A stretch of DNA of 64,000 bases. Origin: Butyrivibrio sp. (lineage in GTDB: Bacteria; Bacillota; Clostridia; Lachnospirales; Lachnospiraceae). The notes beneath the pieces were generated by a model. The model saw nothing but the letters and a program-made list of their open reading frames with translations. It was not told where the DNA came from and did not search any database. Of this stretch, positions 42,521 to 52,008 are shown one piece after another (position 1 is the first letter of the stretch; each line of letters opens with the position of its first letter). The stretch covers positions 1 to 64,000 of the forward strand of contig JAILJR010000192.1 in NCBI GenBank assembly GCA_024694565.1. The letters run 5' to 3'. The translations under genes were made by a program, and so were the position numbers.

Positions 42521-43513
42521 TTAGTACTCCCCTCTATATACAACTGACACAAAGTGCTCCGCCATGTGTTCATTGCAGGCTGCATTCACATGTATATTAT
42601 CCAACAGCCACTCATCACTGTTGTCCTCGTGTATCGTACCATAGTAATTGTCTATAAAGGTCACCCCGGTTGCACCGGACACATCGATCATAAACTGTCT
42701 GTAAGTCGTTAGCCTTCCATTTCCAAAGTCAGACATGTCCCCACTTACAATAGCCCCTTCGGAGTTATATGCATAGCACATGGGAAAAGACATGCACACT
42801 ATCCTGATAAACGGGTACTTATCCTGCAGAAGCCTGATGCCTGCATAAAGCGCTCCACTATAGGTGATCGGGTCGGAATCATCATCCGGATTCATTCCAA
42901 TGCGAAGCTTAATATAGTCCTGGGCATCATAGAAGATAACCAGCGTATCCACACTGCTCATATCAAGGTCCTCAAGCAGCTTCGTGGTATTAGCATATGT
43001 CGGGTCATCAGTAAGTCCCGCAGCTTCCTCCATCAGTGCAAAGTCCCTGCTGACAATCGACCGGCTCACATTGTAAAAGCTGAATGCATCCATCGGAAAG
43101 CTTTCATCATACTGTGCATTCTTGTTAGCCACAGTGCTTCCCGTAAATCCGCCCTTGTAAACCCTGGCTCCGGTTTTTTGACCAACCTGCTCAACGAAGC
43201 CCTCATCGTTGTTGTAGAAGGTCAGAATATCATTTCCAAGAAACAGGATTGTCTCAACACCGTCATCCTCATGAAGGGCCTTCTTGTCCTCCGGCAGAAG
43301 AAACACCTGGTCCTCTACCTCTACCTCAAAATCCCCCTCCACAACACCCTCGGTCCTGACCGTGCCCATATTCCATCTGACCAGCCTGAAAACCGAAAAG
43401 GCGATGACTCCCAGGATCAGTGCAATAACAATGACATGCACATAAACAGGAATCCCGCCTTTGGATTCCTTCCCTGCTCTGCGCCTTTTCCCCCGTCTTC
43501 TTTCATCCTCCAT
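42521..43513 (-). CDS. SGNH-like membrane-anchored protein lacking the catalytic Ser
   Basis: A 330-residue protein with a very basic N-terminus, one membrane segment (about 22-44) and an SGNH-hydrolase-like outer domain. Block I, normally GDS, reads LFLGNDI near residue 91, so Asp replaces the serine after Asn. Block III, normally GxND, reads YDAQDY near 198. Block V keeps Asp and His (LLDNIHVN near 306). It may be an inactive, substrate-binding relative, or use another mechanism. It lies after two membrane proteins. GAGGAG is 6 bases before the ATG. Confidence 0.75.
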   Translation of the reverse strand: MEDERRRGKRRRAGKESKGGIPVYVHVIVIALILGVIAFSVFRLVRWNMGTVRTEGVVEGDFEVEVEDQVFLLPEDKKALHEDDGVETILFLGNDILTFYNNDEGFVEQVGQKTGARVYKGGFTGSTVANKNAQYDESFPMDAFSFYNVSRSIVSRDFALMEEAAGLTDDPTYANTTKLLEDLDMSSVDTLVIFYDAQDYIKLRIGMNPDDDSDPITYSGALYAGIRLLQDKYPFIRIVCMSFPMCYAYNSEGAIVSGDMSDFGNGRLTTYRQFMIDVSGATGVTFIDNYYGTIHEDNSDEWLLDNIHVNAACNEHMAEHFVSVVYRGEY

Positions 43514-43531
43514 ATTTCTCTCCTCATCACA

Positions 43532-45055
43532 TCAGTCACTGCCCCAGACCGTATAATCTCTGTCCGTTACATATACGGTAAACGAGTCAAAGTCCATTTT
43601 ATCTATAATGTCCGGTTTTCCGCTCTTTTCAAATTCAGCAAATTCAGGGTCATGAGGCCTCGATACTACGTAACAGGTTGCCCCGCCAGCATCCTTTGCG
43701 GGCGGATACCAGGATGAATCAGTGAGCCACCTCGCCCCCTTAAGCTCTGTAAAGTTGTTCACCGCCCGCACCTTAACTGCATTGTTGCTGATGACTGTGA
43801 TCGTATTTGCATGGTCAAATGTCGAATATCCGTACTCATACCCGTTTTCCTCCATCCAGTCAGCAATCTGAGCGTACTCGGTCTCAGCAGAATGATCATT
43901 GATTATCAATTCCCGGTTAAAGACCAGTGCGGAAAAGGCTCCATATACTATGACCAATGCAGTCAAAACCAATGTGAGCTCATGTTTATACAACTCTGTC
44001 AGCAAGGCTGCACCAATCCCGACGCAAAACACCTGCATCAGATAATATCTCGGCGCTGCCTCTGCGGTAGTGAATGTAGTGGAGATTATCACCACGATAA
44101 CACCGAAGGGTACAGTCAGTGTGCTCCAGAGCTCTTTCTTTTCACCGAATTTTTTTATTCCAAGCGCATAACCTGCAACCGCCATCAGAACAAATATCAG
44201 AATGAGCCAGGGCATCCTTCCGTATCCCAGAACCTCCTTGAAGAAGGGAAGTACAATATCGAAGAACTTTTCCGGCGCATGCCTGAGGTTCCTGCTGACT
44301 TCTCCGGCAAAGTGATCACCGAATATCTTCACGGAAACAAGTGACAGCATTGAGATAGCCACAACCCATATGGTTAGCGAATTTTTCTCATTCTTCCTTT
44401 TAGTCACAAATGAAACGAGCCTTCTTAATATCTCAGCGCCCAGAAGCGGCATGTAAAAGAACATACTTGCATGCATTCCCTGTGCGCCATTCACTATCGC
44501 AAGCGGCACCGTGATCAGAACGTGCGGCAGATACAGCCCATCCTCCTTAAGCGCTCTCGCATAGAAGGCCAGGACAAGAAACATACAGGTGAAATGTCCC
44601 ACATAGTAGGATGAGTACAAAAACAGCATCCTCTGGGTCTCGTTTGCAGGGGACGACAGCACAAAAGAAAGCACTGCCATCACCAGACTCTCCATAAGCC
44701 CAAGTCCCAGCTGTCTGTTAAAGTAGAGCATTGAAGCAAGAAGCAGTATCATCATTATGCTGCAGGCCGCTCCGACAGAGACATTCAGATTTCCTCCGGT
44801 TGGTCCGTATAAAAATGAAGCCAGCATCGGCGGAGACAATATTCTTCTTCCTGTAGACATGTACCAGGTGTCCGGCTGAACGTGACCGTTTTCATAGAGT
44901 ACCTGGGCAAGCAGGGTCTCCGAGGCAATATCCGCCTCCATATAGGCAGTATAATGTTGAATGTTCGCGCAGGAGTATACATAAATTACTGCCAGCAAAA
45001 TCGCCAGCAGGCCAAAAGTCAGCACCCTTCTTGCAGGCTCGTATACCTTTTCCAT
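43532..45055 (-). CDS. Polytopic membrane protein, GT-C-like
   Basis: A 507-residue protein with about eleven membrane segments and a C-terminal extracytoplasmic domain of about 120 residues. The first outer loop carries acidic residues (MEADIASETLL) and PDTWYMSTGRR. This layout resembles GT-C glycosyltransferases; no exact family is recognised. The start at 45055 has GGGAG 7 bases upstream; the alternative ATG two codons earlier sits too close to it. It follows the DUF6056-like gene by 2 bases. Confidence 0.65.
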   Translation of the reverse strand: MEKVYEPARRVLTFGLLAILLAVIYVYSCANIQHYTAYMEADIASETLLAQVLYENGHVQPDTWYMSTGRRILSPPMLASFLYGPTGGNLNVSVGAACSIMMILLLASMLYFNRQLGLGLMESLVMAVLSFVLSSPANETQRMLFLYSSYYVGHFTCMFLVLAFYARALKEDGLYLPHVLITVPLAIVNGAQGMHASMFFYMPLLGAEILRRLVSFVTKRKNEKNSLTIWVVAISMLSLVSVKIFGDHFAGEVSRNLRHAPEKFFDIVLPFFKEVLGYGRMPWLILIFVLMAVAGYALGIKKFGEKKELWSTLTVPFGVIVVIISTTFTTAEAAPRYYLMQVFCVGIGAALLTELYKHELTLVLTALVIVYGAFSALVFNRELIINDHSAETEYAQIADWMEENGYEYGYSTFDHANTITVISNNAVKVRAVNNFTELKGARWLTDSSWYPPAKDAGGATCYVVSRPHDPEFAEFEKSGKPDIIDKMDFDSFTVYVTDRDYTVWGSD

Positions 45056-45057
45056 AA

Positions 45058-46542
45058 TCATTCTCCCGCCTTCCTTGTACTTCTTATCGACTCAAGGCCA
45101 TAGGCCCAGGAGACAGCACTGTTTACGCGGTCGTCAGCAATATCAGAGAGAAAAAAGCTGTAGAAGTACTCAACAGACTCCGGATATGTTGCTATATCCG
45201 CCGTCACAGCTTCGCCCTCCCTTCCTTTAAGGCTATCCAGAAATTCGTTTGTGTCTATCCAGTTCTCCCTGTAGGTCCCGCTGACAAGCCCCTTTGCAAG
45301 CCTTACACTCCTGTATGACCAGGGGCTGAAGGGAACTGCCAGAACAATTATCAGAGAAATGATCAAAAGAGCTCCCGCAGGATATACACTTTTTTCAGCC
45401 AGCTTATTTCCAAGAAAATCCCCAAGCATAAGGGCAAAATTACCGTAGCTGAGCACAACTGTCACAAGAAAGATAAACTGGCATCGGTTTGGAAGCCAGG
45501 CGACGCCGTAGCCGAGAACTACAGGAAATATGGTCACAAGAGGTGTCAGCAGAGCAAATACCCCCGAAATATACCATGCCTTCCGGTTTAGCTTAAGCTT
45601 TTTTGAAAGAGCTATCCCGCACACAACAAGGAGCAGCAATATCGCAGCATAGTTTGTCGAAATAAAAAGATACTGCATCTCAGCTGCAAAAACGCTGAAG
45701 GTATTGCCGATGCTGTCAGTAAATGGCAGTCCTCCTCCGCTCTGCTCCACTTTCTGCCTTGCAAAATTTCCTGGAGCCGCTGCATTTATGAGCGAACCCG
45801 CAAACAGGCATGCAAACATCGCCAGCTTTTCAAAAGAAATCCGCCGGCTGTCCAAAAACCGGTAGATAATAACCACCAGCGCCGCGTAGCACAAAGTCCC
45901 GCTGACAGCAAGACTTCCTCCGGCAGATAAAAAACCTGTCACACAGGCAGAAACAATCAGAGAGCCACCTTTCTTTTTACTGTTAATATCAGGCCCAGAA
46001 ACCTTGTCACCGCCTGAAAGCATCATGAGGGATATGCTAAGCAGCCCCATAGCCAGCGGGATGCTGTTTACGGTTGCTCCCGTATACCAGAAAAATATCT
46101 CCGGAAATGTGTCATATTCTGCGACAGCAAATACCACGCATCCCATAATAACACACTCAAGCCAGTTCTTTTCCCCAAGCATCTTAAGGCAAAGGACATG
46201 TACAAAGAACAGTATTGCCGCATACACAAAAAGGGCATGAAGAACCATAACAATCCTGAACATCAGCGGGCCGCCTACATTTACCGGGTTGAGGATGGGA
46301 TTAAGGAACTCCGAAAAATAACTTCCCTGCCATGTCATGTACTCATGGGCCATTCTGCGCAGCGAAGCCAGAACATACAAAAATGCGTTGTCAGCCCTTC
46401 CCGTATCTGCCGCAAACCAGAAATCATCCGATACCGGAACGGAATATGAAGCAGAAACAGCCGTTATAAGTATCATCCCGGCTATCCCGGCAAGCGATAT
46501 TATGCCTGCTGTTTTGCATAGCTTTTCAGCTTTTATCATCAT
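45058..46542 (-). CDS. Polytopic membrane protein, DUF6056-like
   Basis: A 494-residue protein with roughly a dozen membrane segments. The first outer loop has VSDDFWFAAD, an Asp-Asp pair near residue 37 like the DD motif of GT-C enzymes, then EYMTWQGSYFSEFLNP. This fits the DUF6056 group as I remember it. A short C-terminal soluble part follows. It may move a sugar from polyprenyl phosphate to a surface polymer. GAGGT precedes the paired ATGs. It lies between the SGNH partner of the MBOAT and another GT-C-like gene. Confidence 0.68.
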   Translation of the reverse strand: MMIKAEKLCKTAGIISLAGIAGMILITAVSASYSVPVSDDFWFAADTGRADNAFLYVLASLRRMAHEYMTWQGSYFSEFLNPILNPVNVGGPLMFRIVMVLHALFVYAAILFFVHVLCLKMLGEKNWLECVIMGCVVFAVAEYDTFPEIFFWYTGATVNSIPLAMGLLSISLMMLSGGDKVSGPDINSKKKGGSLIVSACVTGFLSAGGSLAVSGTLCYAALVVIIYRFLDSRRISFEKLAMFACLFAGSLINAAAPGNFARQKVEQSGGGLPFTDSIGNTFSVFAAEMQYLFISTNYAAILLLLVVCGIALSKKLKLNRKAWYISGVFALLTPLVTIFPVVLGYGVAWLPNRCQFIFLVTVVLSYGNFALMLGDFLGNKLAEKSVYPAGALLIISLIIVLAVPFSPWSYRSVRLAKGLVSGTYRENWIDTNEFLDSLKGREGEAVTADIATYPESVEYFYSFFLSDIADDRVNSAVSWAYGLESIRSTRKAGE

Positions 46543-46550
46543 TCTTTACC

Positions 46551-47666
46551 TCATCTGTACTTCTCAAAGAGGCCGTCGAAATCAAAGCCCTCAACAATCT
46601 CTTTCATCCTGTCAAGCTCTTCAGCCATCTGCCCTGAGCTTTTAACCTCACAGCTTCCGTCCTCAAAGCACTCCACCATATACCGGTTTATCTCCGGCTT
46701 GTAGTGCGAGTAATCCGCATAATTATTGAGATCTGTCACAAAATCCCTGTTCTGGAAATAGAACAGGTGCACATTGTCATACTCTAGGAGCCTGTCGGCC
46801 ACGTACTGATACTGAAAAAATGCAGCGTCATAAAAATTCTCCCGCTTCAAATTGTGCCAGTACAGTATGGAATACGGCGGGAAAAAGAAATAAAACTGAG
46901 TATCCGGATTTTCTATAACAAAAGGCAGTATATTTTTTTCCAGGTTCTCCTTCGTAGCAGGAAGCACATCCTGCTCGGTAATCACCTTTTCTGCCTTCTC
47001 CGGTTCCTCGTAGGTATGCATCACCCAGTCAATGTTGTAGTAATCAGGCGTCCACCAGCTGAAATATATTTCAGACAAATCCGACCCCTTCCCCTGTATC
47101 ACGGGGCGCATTATATACTGCAGGATCACGTCCTTGTTCAGTACATAATTAACGTCATTGAGTATATTTTTATCATAGAGATACTCAGGCAGAGGATACT
47201 TTGTCGTATCGGTATCCGCAGTCATAGTGGGTATGTCCATGGCAAAAAACACTGCTTCCATCGGCCTGTTTTTCCTGGCATTGGTATTTTTGTCAAACAC
47301 AATCGACAGAATATTGTAGTCATCTCTGGGATAAGCCCCGCTGTAGCTTAGCTTTAAAGTATCATATCCCAAGAGCTCTCCAAAATCATCTGTATCAAAA
47401 TTCACAGTCATGGACGACCCTATGATACAGGCATTGTAGTCCATGTTTGCAGCCATGCCCGGATTCTGACTGAGCTGATTGTCCACTATGTAGGGAAAGC
47501 CCTTGACCGGCGCATGATAATGAAAAAAAGGATCCACGTAAACCACCATTGCAGCAGCCATCATCAGTCCCGCCCCTACAAGTACCAAAAGCAATATAAA
47601 GAGCCTCTTATACCGGTTCCTTTGAAACACAGGCTTATTGTTTATTAAATCATCTTTAATATTCAT
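46551..47666 (-). CDS. SGNH-type surface acyl-transfer protein (DltD/AlgJ-like role)
   Basis: A 371-residue protein with one N-terminal membrane segment (about 22-43) and an outer domain. IIGSSMTVNFD near residue 80 has the nucleophile position of SGNH folds, and YADYSHYKPE near 330 provides the Asp-x-x-His pair. Proteins of this shape work with MBOAT acyltransferases to acylate surface polymers. The MBOAT gene is immediately upstream (48-base gap), which supports the pairing. The start at 47666 is preferred to a GTG five codons earlier, though neither has a clear ribosome site. Confidence 0.75.
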   Translation of the reverse strand: MNIKDDLINNKPVFQRNRYKRLFILLLVLVGAGLMMAAAMVVYVDPFFHYHAPVKGFPYIVDNQLSQNPGMAANMDYNACIIGSSMTVNFDTDDFGELLGYDTLKLSYSGAYPRDDYNILSIVFDKNTNARKNRPMEAVFFAMDIPTMTADTDTTKYPLPEYLYDKNILNDVNYVLNKDVILQYIMRPVIQGKGSDLSEIYFSWWTPDYYNIDWVMHTYEEPEKAEKVITEQDVLPATKENLEKNILPFVIENPDTQFYFFFPPYSILYWHNLKRENFYDAAFFQYQYVADRLLEYDNVHLFYFQNRDFVTDLNNYADYSHYKPEINRYMVECFEDGSCEVKSSGQMAEELDRMKEIVEGFDFDGLFEKYR

Positions 47667-47714
47667 GCTAAATTCTATCACATTAGATTCAAGATATTCG
47701 TTGATATGTCCTTA

Positions 47715-49184
47715 TCAGAAATTCATATACAAAAAGGTGCTGACCTGCGCAAAGCTGAGGATGCTCCACAGCATGAGGAATACTGTACACAGCGTTGTCC
47801 GCACGCCAATTTTGCAGGTTCTGGTAAATTCCGATGCATTTTTCATAAAAAAGATAACAACAACCGCCACAGCCGTAAAAAGCCACATGCAGAAATCCCA
47901 GGCAAAGCCAAGCTTCATCACAGGGGTCACCTTGAGTATATACCACAGCTCGTCCAGCTGAAAGACAGCAGAAAGCTTTGTCGCTATAGGGCCGACACCA
48001 CCTGTAAACACCCTTTCAAGGACTGTCATGGCATCCCCAACGGAAGGGGCTCTGAAAAACACCCAGGCTGCAGTCACATACGTAAAGGTCAGAAGTACCT
48101 TTACCGCATGATTTATCCTGCCCGCCACGCCCACAGCCGGCACCATATTCTTACTCTTTTCCCTCATCATCCACAGTCTTGTTATCACGAACAAAACACC
48201 GTGCATGGCTCCCCACACGATAAAGGTTATGCCGTTTCCATGCCAGAGACCGCTAAGGAGAAAGACTATCATGAAATTCACGCACATCCTTGCCCTCCCA
48301 CGACGGTTTCCGCCCAGGGGTATGTACACATATTTTGTAAAAAACCCTGTAAGAGTGATATGCCAGCGCTTCCAGAAATCCACAATGTTTACGGCCTTGT
48401 AAGGTGAATTGAAGTTTGCGGGAAGCTCAAAGCCGATCATGCAGCAGATTCCGCCCGCCATATCGCAGTAGCCCGAGAAATCAAAGTACAGCTGAAACGA
48501 GTAAAAAACAGCAACCAGCAGCGCCTCAATACTCCCAAGGCCCACAGCATCCTGATAACCAAAATCCACAGCCTTTCCGAAGGTATCCGCAAGAATGACC
48601 TTCTTGAACAGGCCTATGGAAAAGAGCAGCATCCCACGAAGCAGCCTCTCCCAGTCTGTTTCGCCCTCCATGCCGATCGCCCGGTCAAGACTTGTCACGA
48701 AATCCCTGTATCCCATCAGCGGTCCCTGAAGGAGCTTCGGGAAAAAGAGAATGTATGAGAGGTAATCCGGAAGGTCAAATTCTCCGATCTCGCCGCGCGA
48801 CATATCCACCAGATATGAGATCTGGCTGAAGGTAAAAAAGCTCACTGCCACCGGAAAGAAGGCAAAACCAATTCCCGGGATTTTTCCCCAGAATTTAAAG
48901 AAAAGAAGAGCTGCCACATTGATCAAAACTGCAAAGTAAATTCCCCCTTTTTTAACTGACCGGAATTTTCGGGCTATCAGCGCATTAAACAGAACACTCA
49001 AAAGAAGCACTGCCATGTTTTTTGCCCCAAAAGGAGCATAAAAAATCAGGGAGAGCGCAACAACTGTCCATTTGCACGCGCTCCCTCTTCCTGTTTTCCC
49101 ATATGTTGTCCTCCTAAGCTGCATAAAAGCAACAAGAAAGACAGGCATAAATACCAGTACAAAAATATAGGAATTAAAAAGCAT
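47715..49184 (-). CDS. MBOAT family O-acyltransferase (AlgI/DltB type)
   Basis: A 489-residue membrane protein with about eleven membrane segments. NIVDFWKRWHITLTGF near residue 265 and LSGLWHGNGITFIVWGAMHG near 312, with the conserved histidine, mark the MBOAT family. It passes an acyl group (often acetyl) across the membrane to a surface polysaccharide, with the SGNH-type protein encoded next as the outer transferase. The ribosome site is weak, and the gene follows its neighbour by 6 bases. Confidence 0.92.
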   Translation of the reverse strand: MLFNSYIFVLVFMPVFLVAFMQLRRTTYGKTGRGSACKWTVVALSLIFYAPFGAKNMAVLLLSVLFNALIARKFRSVKKGGIYFAVLINVAALLFFKFWGKIPGIGFAFFPVAVSFFTFSQISYLVDMSRGEIGEFDLPDYLSYILFFPKLLQGPLMGYRDFVTSLDRAIGMEGETDWERLLRGMLLFSIGLFKKVILADTFGKAVDFGYQDAVGLGSIEALLVAVFYSFQLYFDFSGYCDMAGGICCMIGFELPANFNSPYKAVNIVDFWKRWHITLTGFFTKYVYIPLGGNRRGRARMCVNFMIVFLLSGLWHGNGITFIVWGAMHGVLFVITRLWMMREKSKNMVPAVGVAGRINHAVKVLLTFTYVTAAWVFFRAPSVGDAMTVLERVFTGGVGPIATKLSAVFQLDELWYILKVTPVMKLGFAWDFCMWLFTAVAVVVIFFMKNASEFTRTCKIGVRTTLCTVFLMLWSILSFAQVSTFLYMNF

Positions 49185-49190
49185 CTCTTC

Positions 49191-49979
49191 TTACCCGTGC
49201 TCCATTATGACAGGGTCTAAATAAATGTTGTAATCACCCACTGTCTCAAAAAGCTCCAGTCCAAGCTCGGTCAGATCCTTGTCTATCTTCCTGTCCTTTC
49301 GAAGGACAATGTAGGTGCATTCAGTAAGCCTTGTGGCATCCAGCAGCTCCTTGGCATTAATGACCTCAGCCTTCTCCATCGCTTCATACACAACATTGTA
49401 ATAGTCCCACTGGGTCGCGATCATCTCACGCCCATACGGCATAAGTATTTTTGTGTCATACTGTCTGACAAAATGTACCATCTCCGAAGGAAACACTGCT
49501 CTTACTCTCGGTCCTCCTTCGCCCGGTGCTATTTTATCACAGACATCGATGACGCTCTGCGGAATGTGGTACAGGTTCTCCGCAACAGACATGTACTGGT
49601 TCATGTATACCAGCGATCCCGACATTGCAATCACGGCAAGGATGACAACGAGAGCTATCCTCTGCCACGCACTCTTTGAAAAGCTGAAAATAATCCTGCA
49701 GGCAGCGTAGCCAATCACCACGTACATGGGTATCAGCCACAGGATACGGTAATACGTATCGCTTCCGTCGTCAAGGGCAGCAACATACACCTTTTTTGTC
49801 ACAGGAAAAAGAAAGCCCGCCATGATCACAAGCGGCAGAATGCCTAGTATTATTTTTTTCCGAAGATCCTTCTCGGTGATGATCAGGTAGAGCGCTGAAG
49901 CCACCAGGAGGACAGCAAGCCAGGGTTTTCCAAAGTACAGTTTAAATGAAACCCAGCATTCCATAAAGATTCCATACAT
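49191..49979 (-). CDS. Membrane protein, C-terminal part of a DUF6077-like system
   Basis: A 262-residue protein with about four membrane segments and a C-terminal soluble domain of about 130 residues. DTYYRILWLIPMYVVIGY near residue 75 is the motif found in the later part of long DUF6077-type proteins. The upstream gene (49996-51195) supplies the earlier part, and the two are separated by 16 bases with stop codon and a good ribosome site (AGGAG, 7 bases before ATG). So this looks like a two-gene form of one enzyme rather than a fresh frameshift. Confidence 0.6.
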   Translation of the reverse strand: MYGIFMECWVSFKLYFGKPWLAVLLVASALYLIITEKDLRKKIILGILPLVIMAGFLFPVTKKVYVAALDDGSDTYYRILWLIPMYVVIGYAACRIIFSFSKSAWQRIALVVILAVIAMSGSLVYMNQYMSVAENLYHIPQSVIDVCDKIAPGEGGPRVRAVFPSEMVHFVRQYDTKILMPYGREMIATQWDYYNVVYEAMEKAEVINAKELLDATRLTECTYIVLRKDRKIDKDLTELGLELFETVGDYNIYLDPVIMEHG

Positions 49980-49995
49980 AAGAGCACTCCTATCT

Positions 49996-51195
49996 TTACG
50001 CCGGTCTGTTAAAGAGCGAAAAATACATTGCCAGATACAGAATATTAGGCAAGATGCAGCAAAATGCCCCGATCAGCACCGTCCATCTCTTTGAAAAGTA
50101 AAGCAGCACAAGTGTAAGGAGCGCAATCAGCACACTTCCGAATATGACTCCCATGGAACTGCATGCCCCTGAGAGCATATTAATTAGCCCCAGCATTATC
50201 CATGGAGAAATCCTGTTTCTGAAAAAGAGCACTCCGGTAACGGTATTCTTTACGCCCTCCCCGGCTGCAAGCTTTCTCTTTTCCACATCCTCAAGCATCC
50301 AGAAAAATACCCAGAAGATCATAGGGAACACCAGGTTGCCAACAAGAGCCTTGCCCTGCCAGGTCCTCATGAAAAAGAAGGTCGCCGGAGTATAAATTGA
50401 CACATTACCAAACATCAGGAGAAACGCGACAATTATCATAAAAACAGGTATGATATACTGCTTTGCCCTGAATATTATTCTCCCTATCTCAACGTACAAA
50501 AGATACACCAGTGGGAAAAAGAACAGCGGCATCACGACGTGTGAGACAATGGTCGCATGTATACCGCTCACCTTTGCAATAAAGGCTATCCACATGGTTA
50601 TCACGGCAAGAGCATGCCTTATATCAAGGGAGGTGGACACTCCGGTGTATGGAAGTATGGTATTCATCACATCTGCCTGCTGGGCAAGGAGGGATTCAAC
50701 CACATAATATGCATCGTCCCCGTCAAAGCTTGCCATAACAATGCTCATGACCATCTGAAATGCCAGAACCAGAAAAAATATACCCCAATAGACCATGCTC
50801 TCTTTGGAGTAGTAGAGCTTGAACAGCTTGAAGTCTGCCCTTGGGCTCATCATCTCCCTGGCTCCCGCCTTGGCTTCTCCGGGAAAAAGAGTGACATAGC
50901 TCTTTTCACCCTTCATGAGAAGAATATCGCTGCGAAGAATTCCGCCCGCTGCTATCGCAAGTGCAAGCACAGTGTAAATCCGGCAGCAATATGTGAAGGC
51001 AGAAAAGACAACTCTTGTCATGCACATGATGGCTACTACCTCAAATACGGCCATCTGGACAAGGAAACCGACGATGAAAGAGATACCGTAGGTTCTTCTT
51101 TCACGCGGCAATATGAAGTTAAATGAAAGTCCTGATAATCCCGGCACGATCAGAAGCCAGAATATCAGACTTAGTATCCCAACAATAGGTTGCAA
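49996..51195 (-). CDS. Polytopic membrane protein, DUF6077-like N-terminal part
   Basis: A 399-residue protein with about ten membrane segments. FDGDDAYYVVESLLAQQ near residue 175 is an acidic outer-loop motif as in GT-C glycosyltransferases and in DUF6077 proteins. The protein ends soon after its last membrane segment; the matching C-terminal part is the next gene. The start is a TTG 7 bases after GAGGT. It stands just after uridine kinase and before the MBOAT set. Confidence 0.65.
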   Translation of the reverse strand: MQPIVGILSLIFWLLIVPGLSGLSFNFILPRERRTYGISFIVGFLVQMAVFEVVAIMCMTRVVFSAFTYCCRIYTVLALAIAAGGILRSDILLMKGEKSYVTLFPGEAKAGAREMMSPRADFKLFKLYYSKESMVYWGIFFLVLAFQMVMSIVMASFDGDDAYYVVESLLAQQADVMNTILPYTGVSTSLDIRHALAVITMWIAFIAKVSGIHATIVSHVVMPLFFFPLVYLLYVEIGRIIFRAKQYIIPVFMIIVAFLLMFGNVSIYTPATFFFMRTWQGKALVGNLVFPMIFWVFFWMLEDVEKRKLAAGEGVKNTVTGVLFFRNRISPWIMLGLINMLSGACSSMGVIFGSVLIALLTLVLLYFSKRWTVLIGAFCCILPNILYLAMYFSLFNRPA

Positions 51196-51217
51196 ATCAG
51201 TGACCTCGGTTAATAAT

Positions 51218-51847
51218 TTACTGCTTGTCCTCTACGAGCATCAGGTTCAGATGTTCCTGGAGGATTGAGATTCCGGTGTAGTTTTCTCCGCCGCGCGGAA
51301 TGATTATGTCGGCATATTTTTTGCTCGGCTCTACGAACTGCTCATGCATGGGCTTTACGGTTTCGGTGTACTGGGTCAGGATCGATTCGATGCTCCTTGC
51401 CCGTTCCACCATGTCTCTCCTTATTCTGCGCATGAGGCGTTCGTCTGCGTCGGTGTCTACAAAGATCTTGATGTCCATAAGGTCCCTCAGGGCCTTGCAT
51501 TCAAGGATCAGGATTCCCTCGACGATTATTACTCTTTTGGGAACTATGTGAACTGTTGCATCGGATCTGTTGTGGACCGTGTAGTCATAGACAGGCATGT
51601 CAATCGGGATGTTGTTCTTTAACCTTTTGACATCCTCTATCATAAGGTCAGTGTCAAAGGCTGACGGATGATCATAGTTGAGCCTTGTCCTGTCCTCATA
51701 TGAAAGGTCGTTGTGAGCCTTGTAATAAGAATCATGATTGATGACCACAATGTCGTCGCCAAACTTCTCCTTTATCCGCCTGACAATCGTCGACTTACCG
51801 GATGCAGTTCCACCGGCAATTCCGACTATACAAACCTTACCGCTCAT
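51218..51847 (-). CDS. udk: Uridine kinase
   Basis: A 209-residue P-loop kinase phosphorylating uridine and cytidine. GGTASGKST near residue 11 is Walker A, INHDSYYK near 35, YDHPSAFDTD near 57, VEGILIL near 112 and FVDTDADERLMRRIRRD near 130. Length and motifs match Udk. GGAGG is 7 bases before the ATG. It may supply UMP for nucleotide sugars but is normally a housekeeping salvage gene; its place inside the glycan locus could be chance. Confidence 0.95.
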   Translation of the reverse strand: MSGKVCIVGIAGGTASGKSTIVRRIKEKFGDDIVVINHDSYYKAHNDLSYEDRTRLNYDHPSAFDTDLMIEDVKRLKNNIPIDMPVYDYTVHNRSDATVHIVPKRVIIVEGILILECKALRDLMDIKIFVDTDADERLMRRIRRDMVERARSIESILTQYTETVKPMHEQFVEPSKKYADIIIPRGGENYTGISILQEHLNLMLVEDKQ

Positions 51848-51896
51848 AACAACGCCTCCTTAGGTTTCTCTTCAAATCTGTTTCTCAACGAAACTA

Positions 51897-51927
51897 CTCG
51901 GAGCCCACATTTGCATGCAGCTCCGAG
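51897..51927 (-). terminator. Hairpin in the udk leader
   Basis: CTCGGAGC and GCTCCGAG form a perfect 8-bp stem with a 15-base loop, about 50 bases upstream of the udk start and 80 bases after the oxidoreductase stop. No clear U-run follows, so termination is uncertain. Confidence 0.4.
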
Positions 51928-51939
51928 CCGATAATAAAT

Positions 51940-52004
51940 GCTGTGATATATGAATGATGTGGAGGACAAAAGTCACTTTGTGTCTCCGTGGCTATGCATA
52001 TTGT
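51940..52004 (-). repeat. Short intergenic repeat, solo end type (reverse orientation)
   Basis: On the minus strand ACAATATGCATAGCC, then GAGACACAAAGTGACTTTTGTC and CACATCATTC. This aligns with the right end of the element at 58936-59014 (CAATATG, GATACACTATAGGCTTTTGTC, CATAATC) and with 8064-8116. It lies between the oxidoreductase and udk, just past the oxidoreductase stop codon. Confidence 0.55.
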
Positions 52005-52008
52005 ACAA

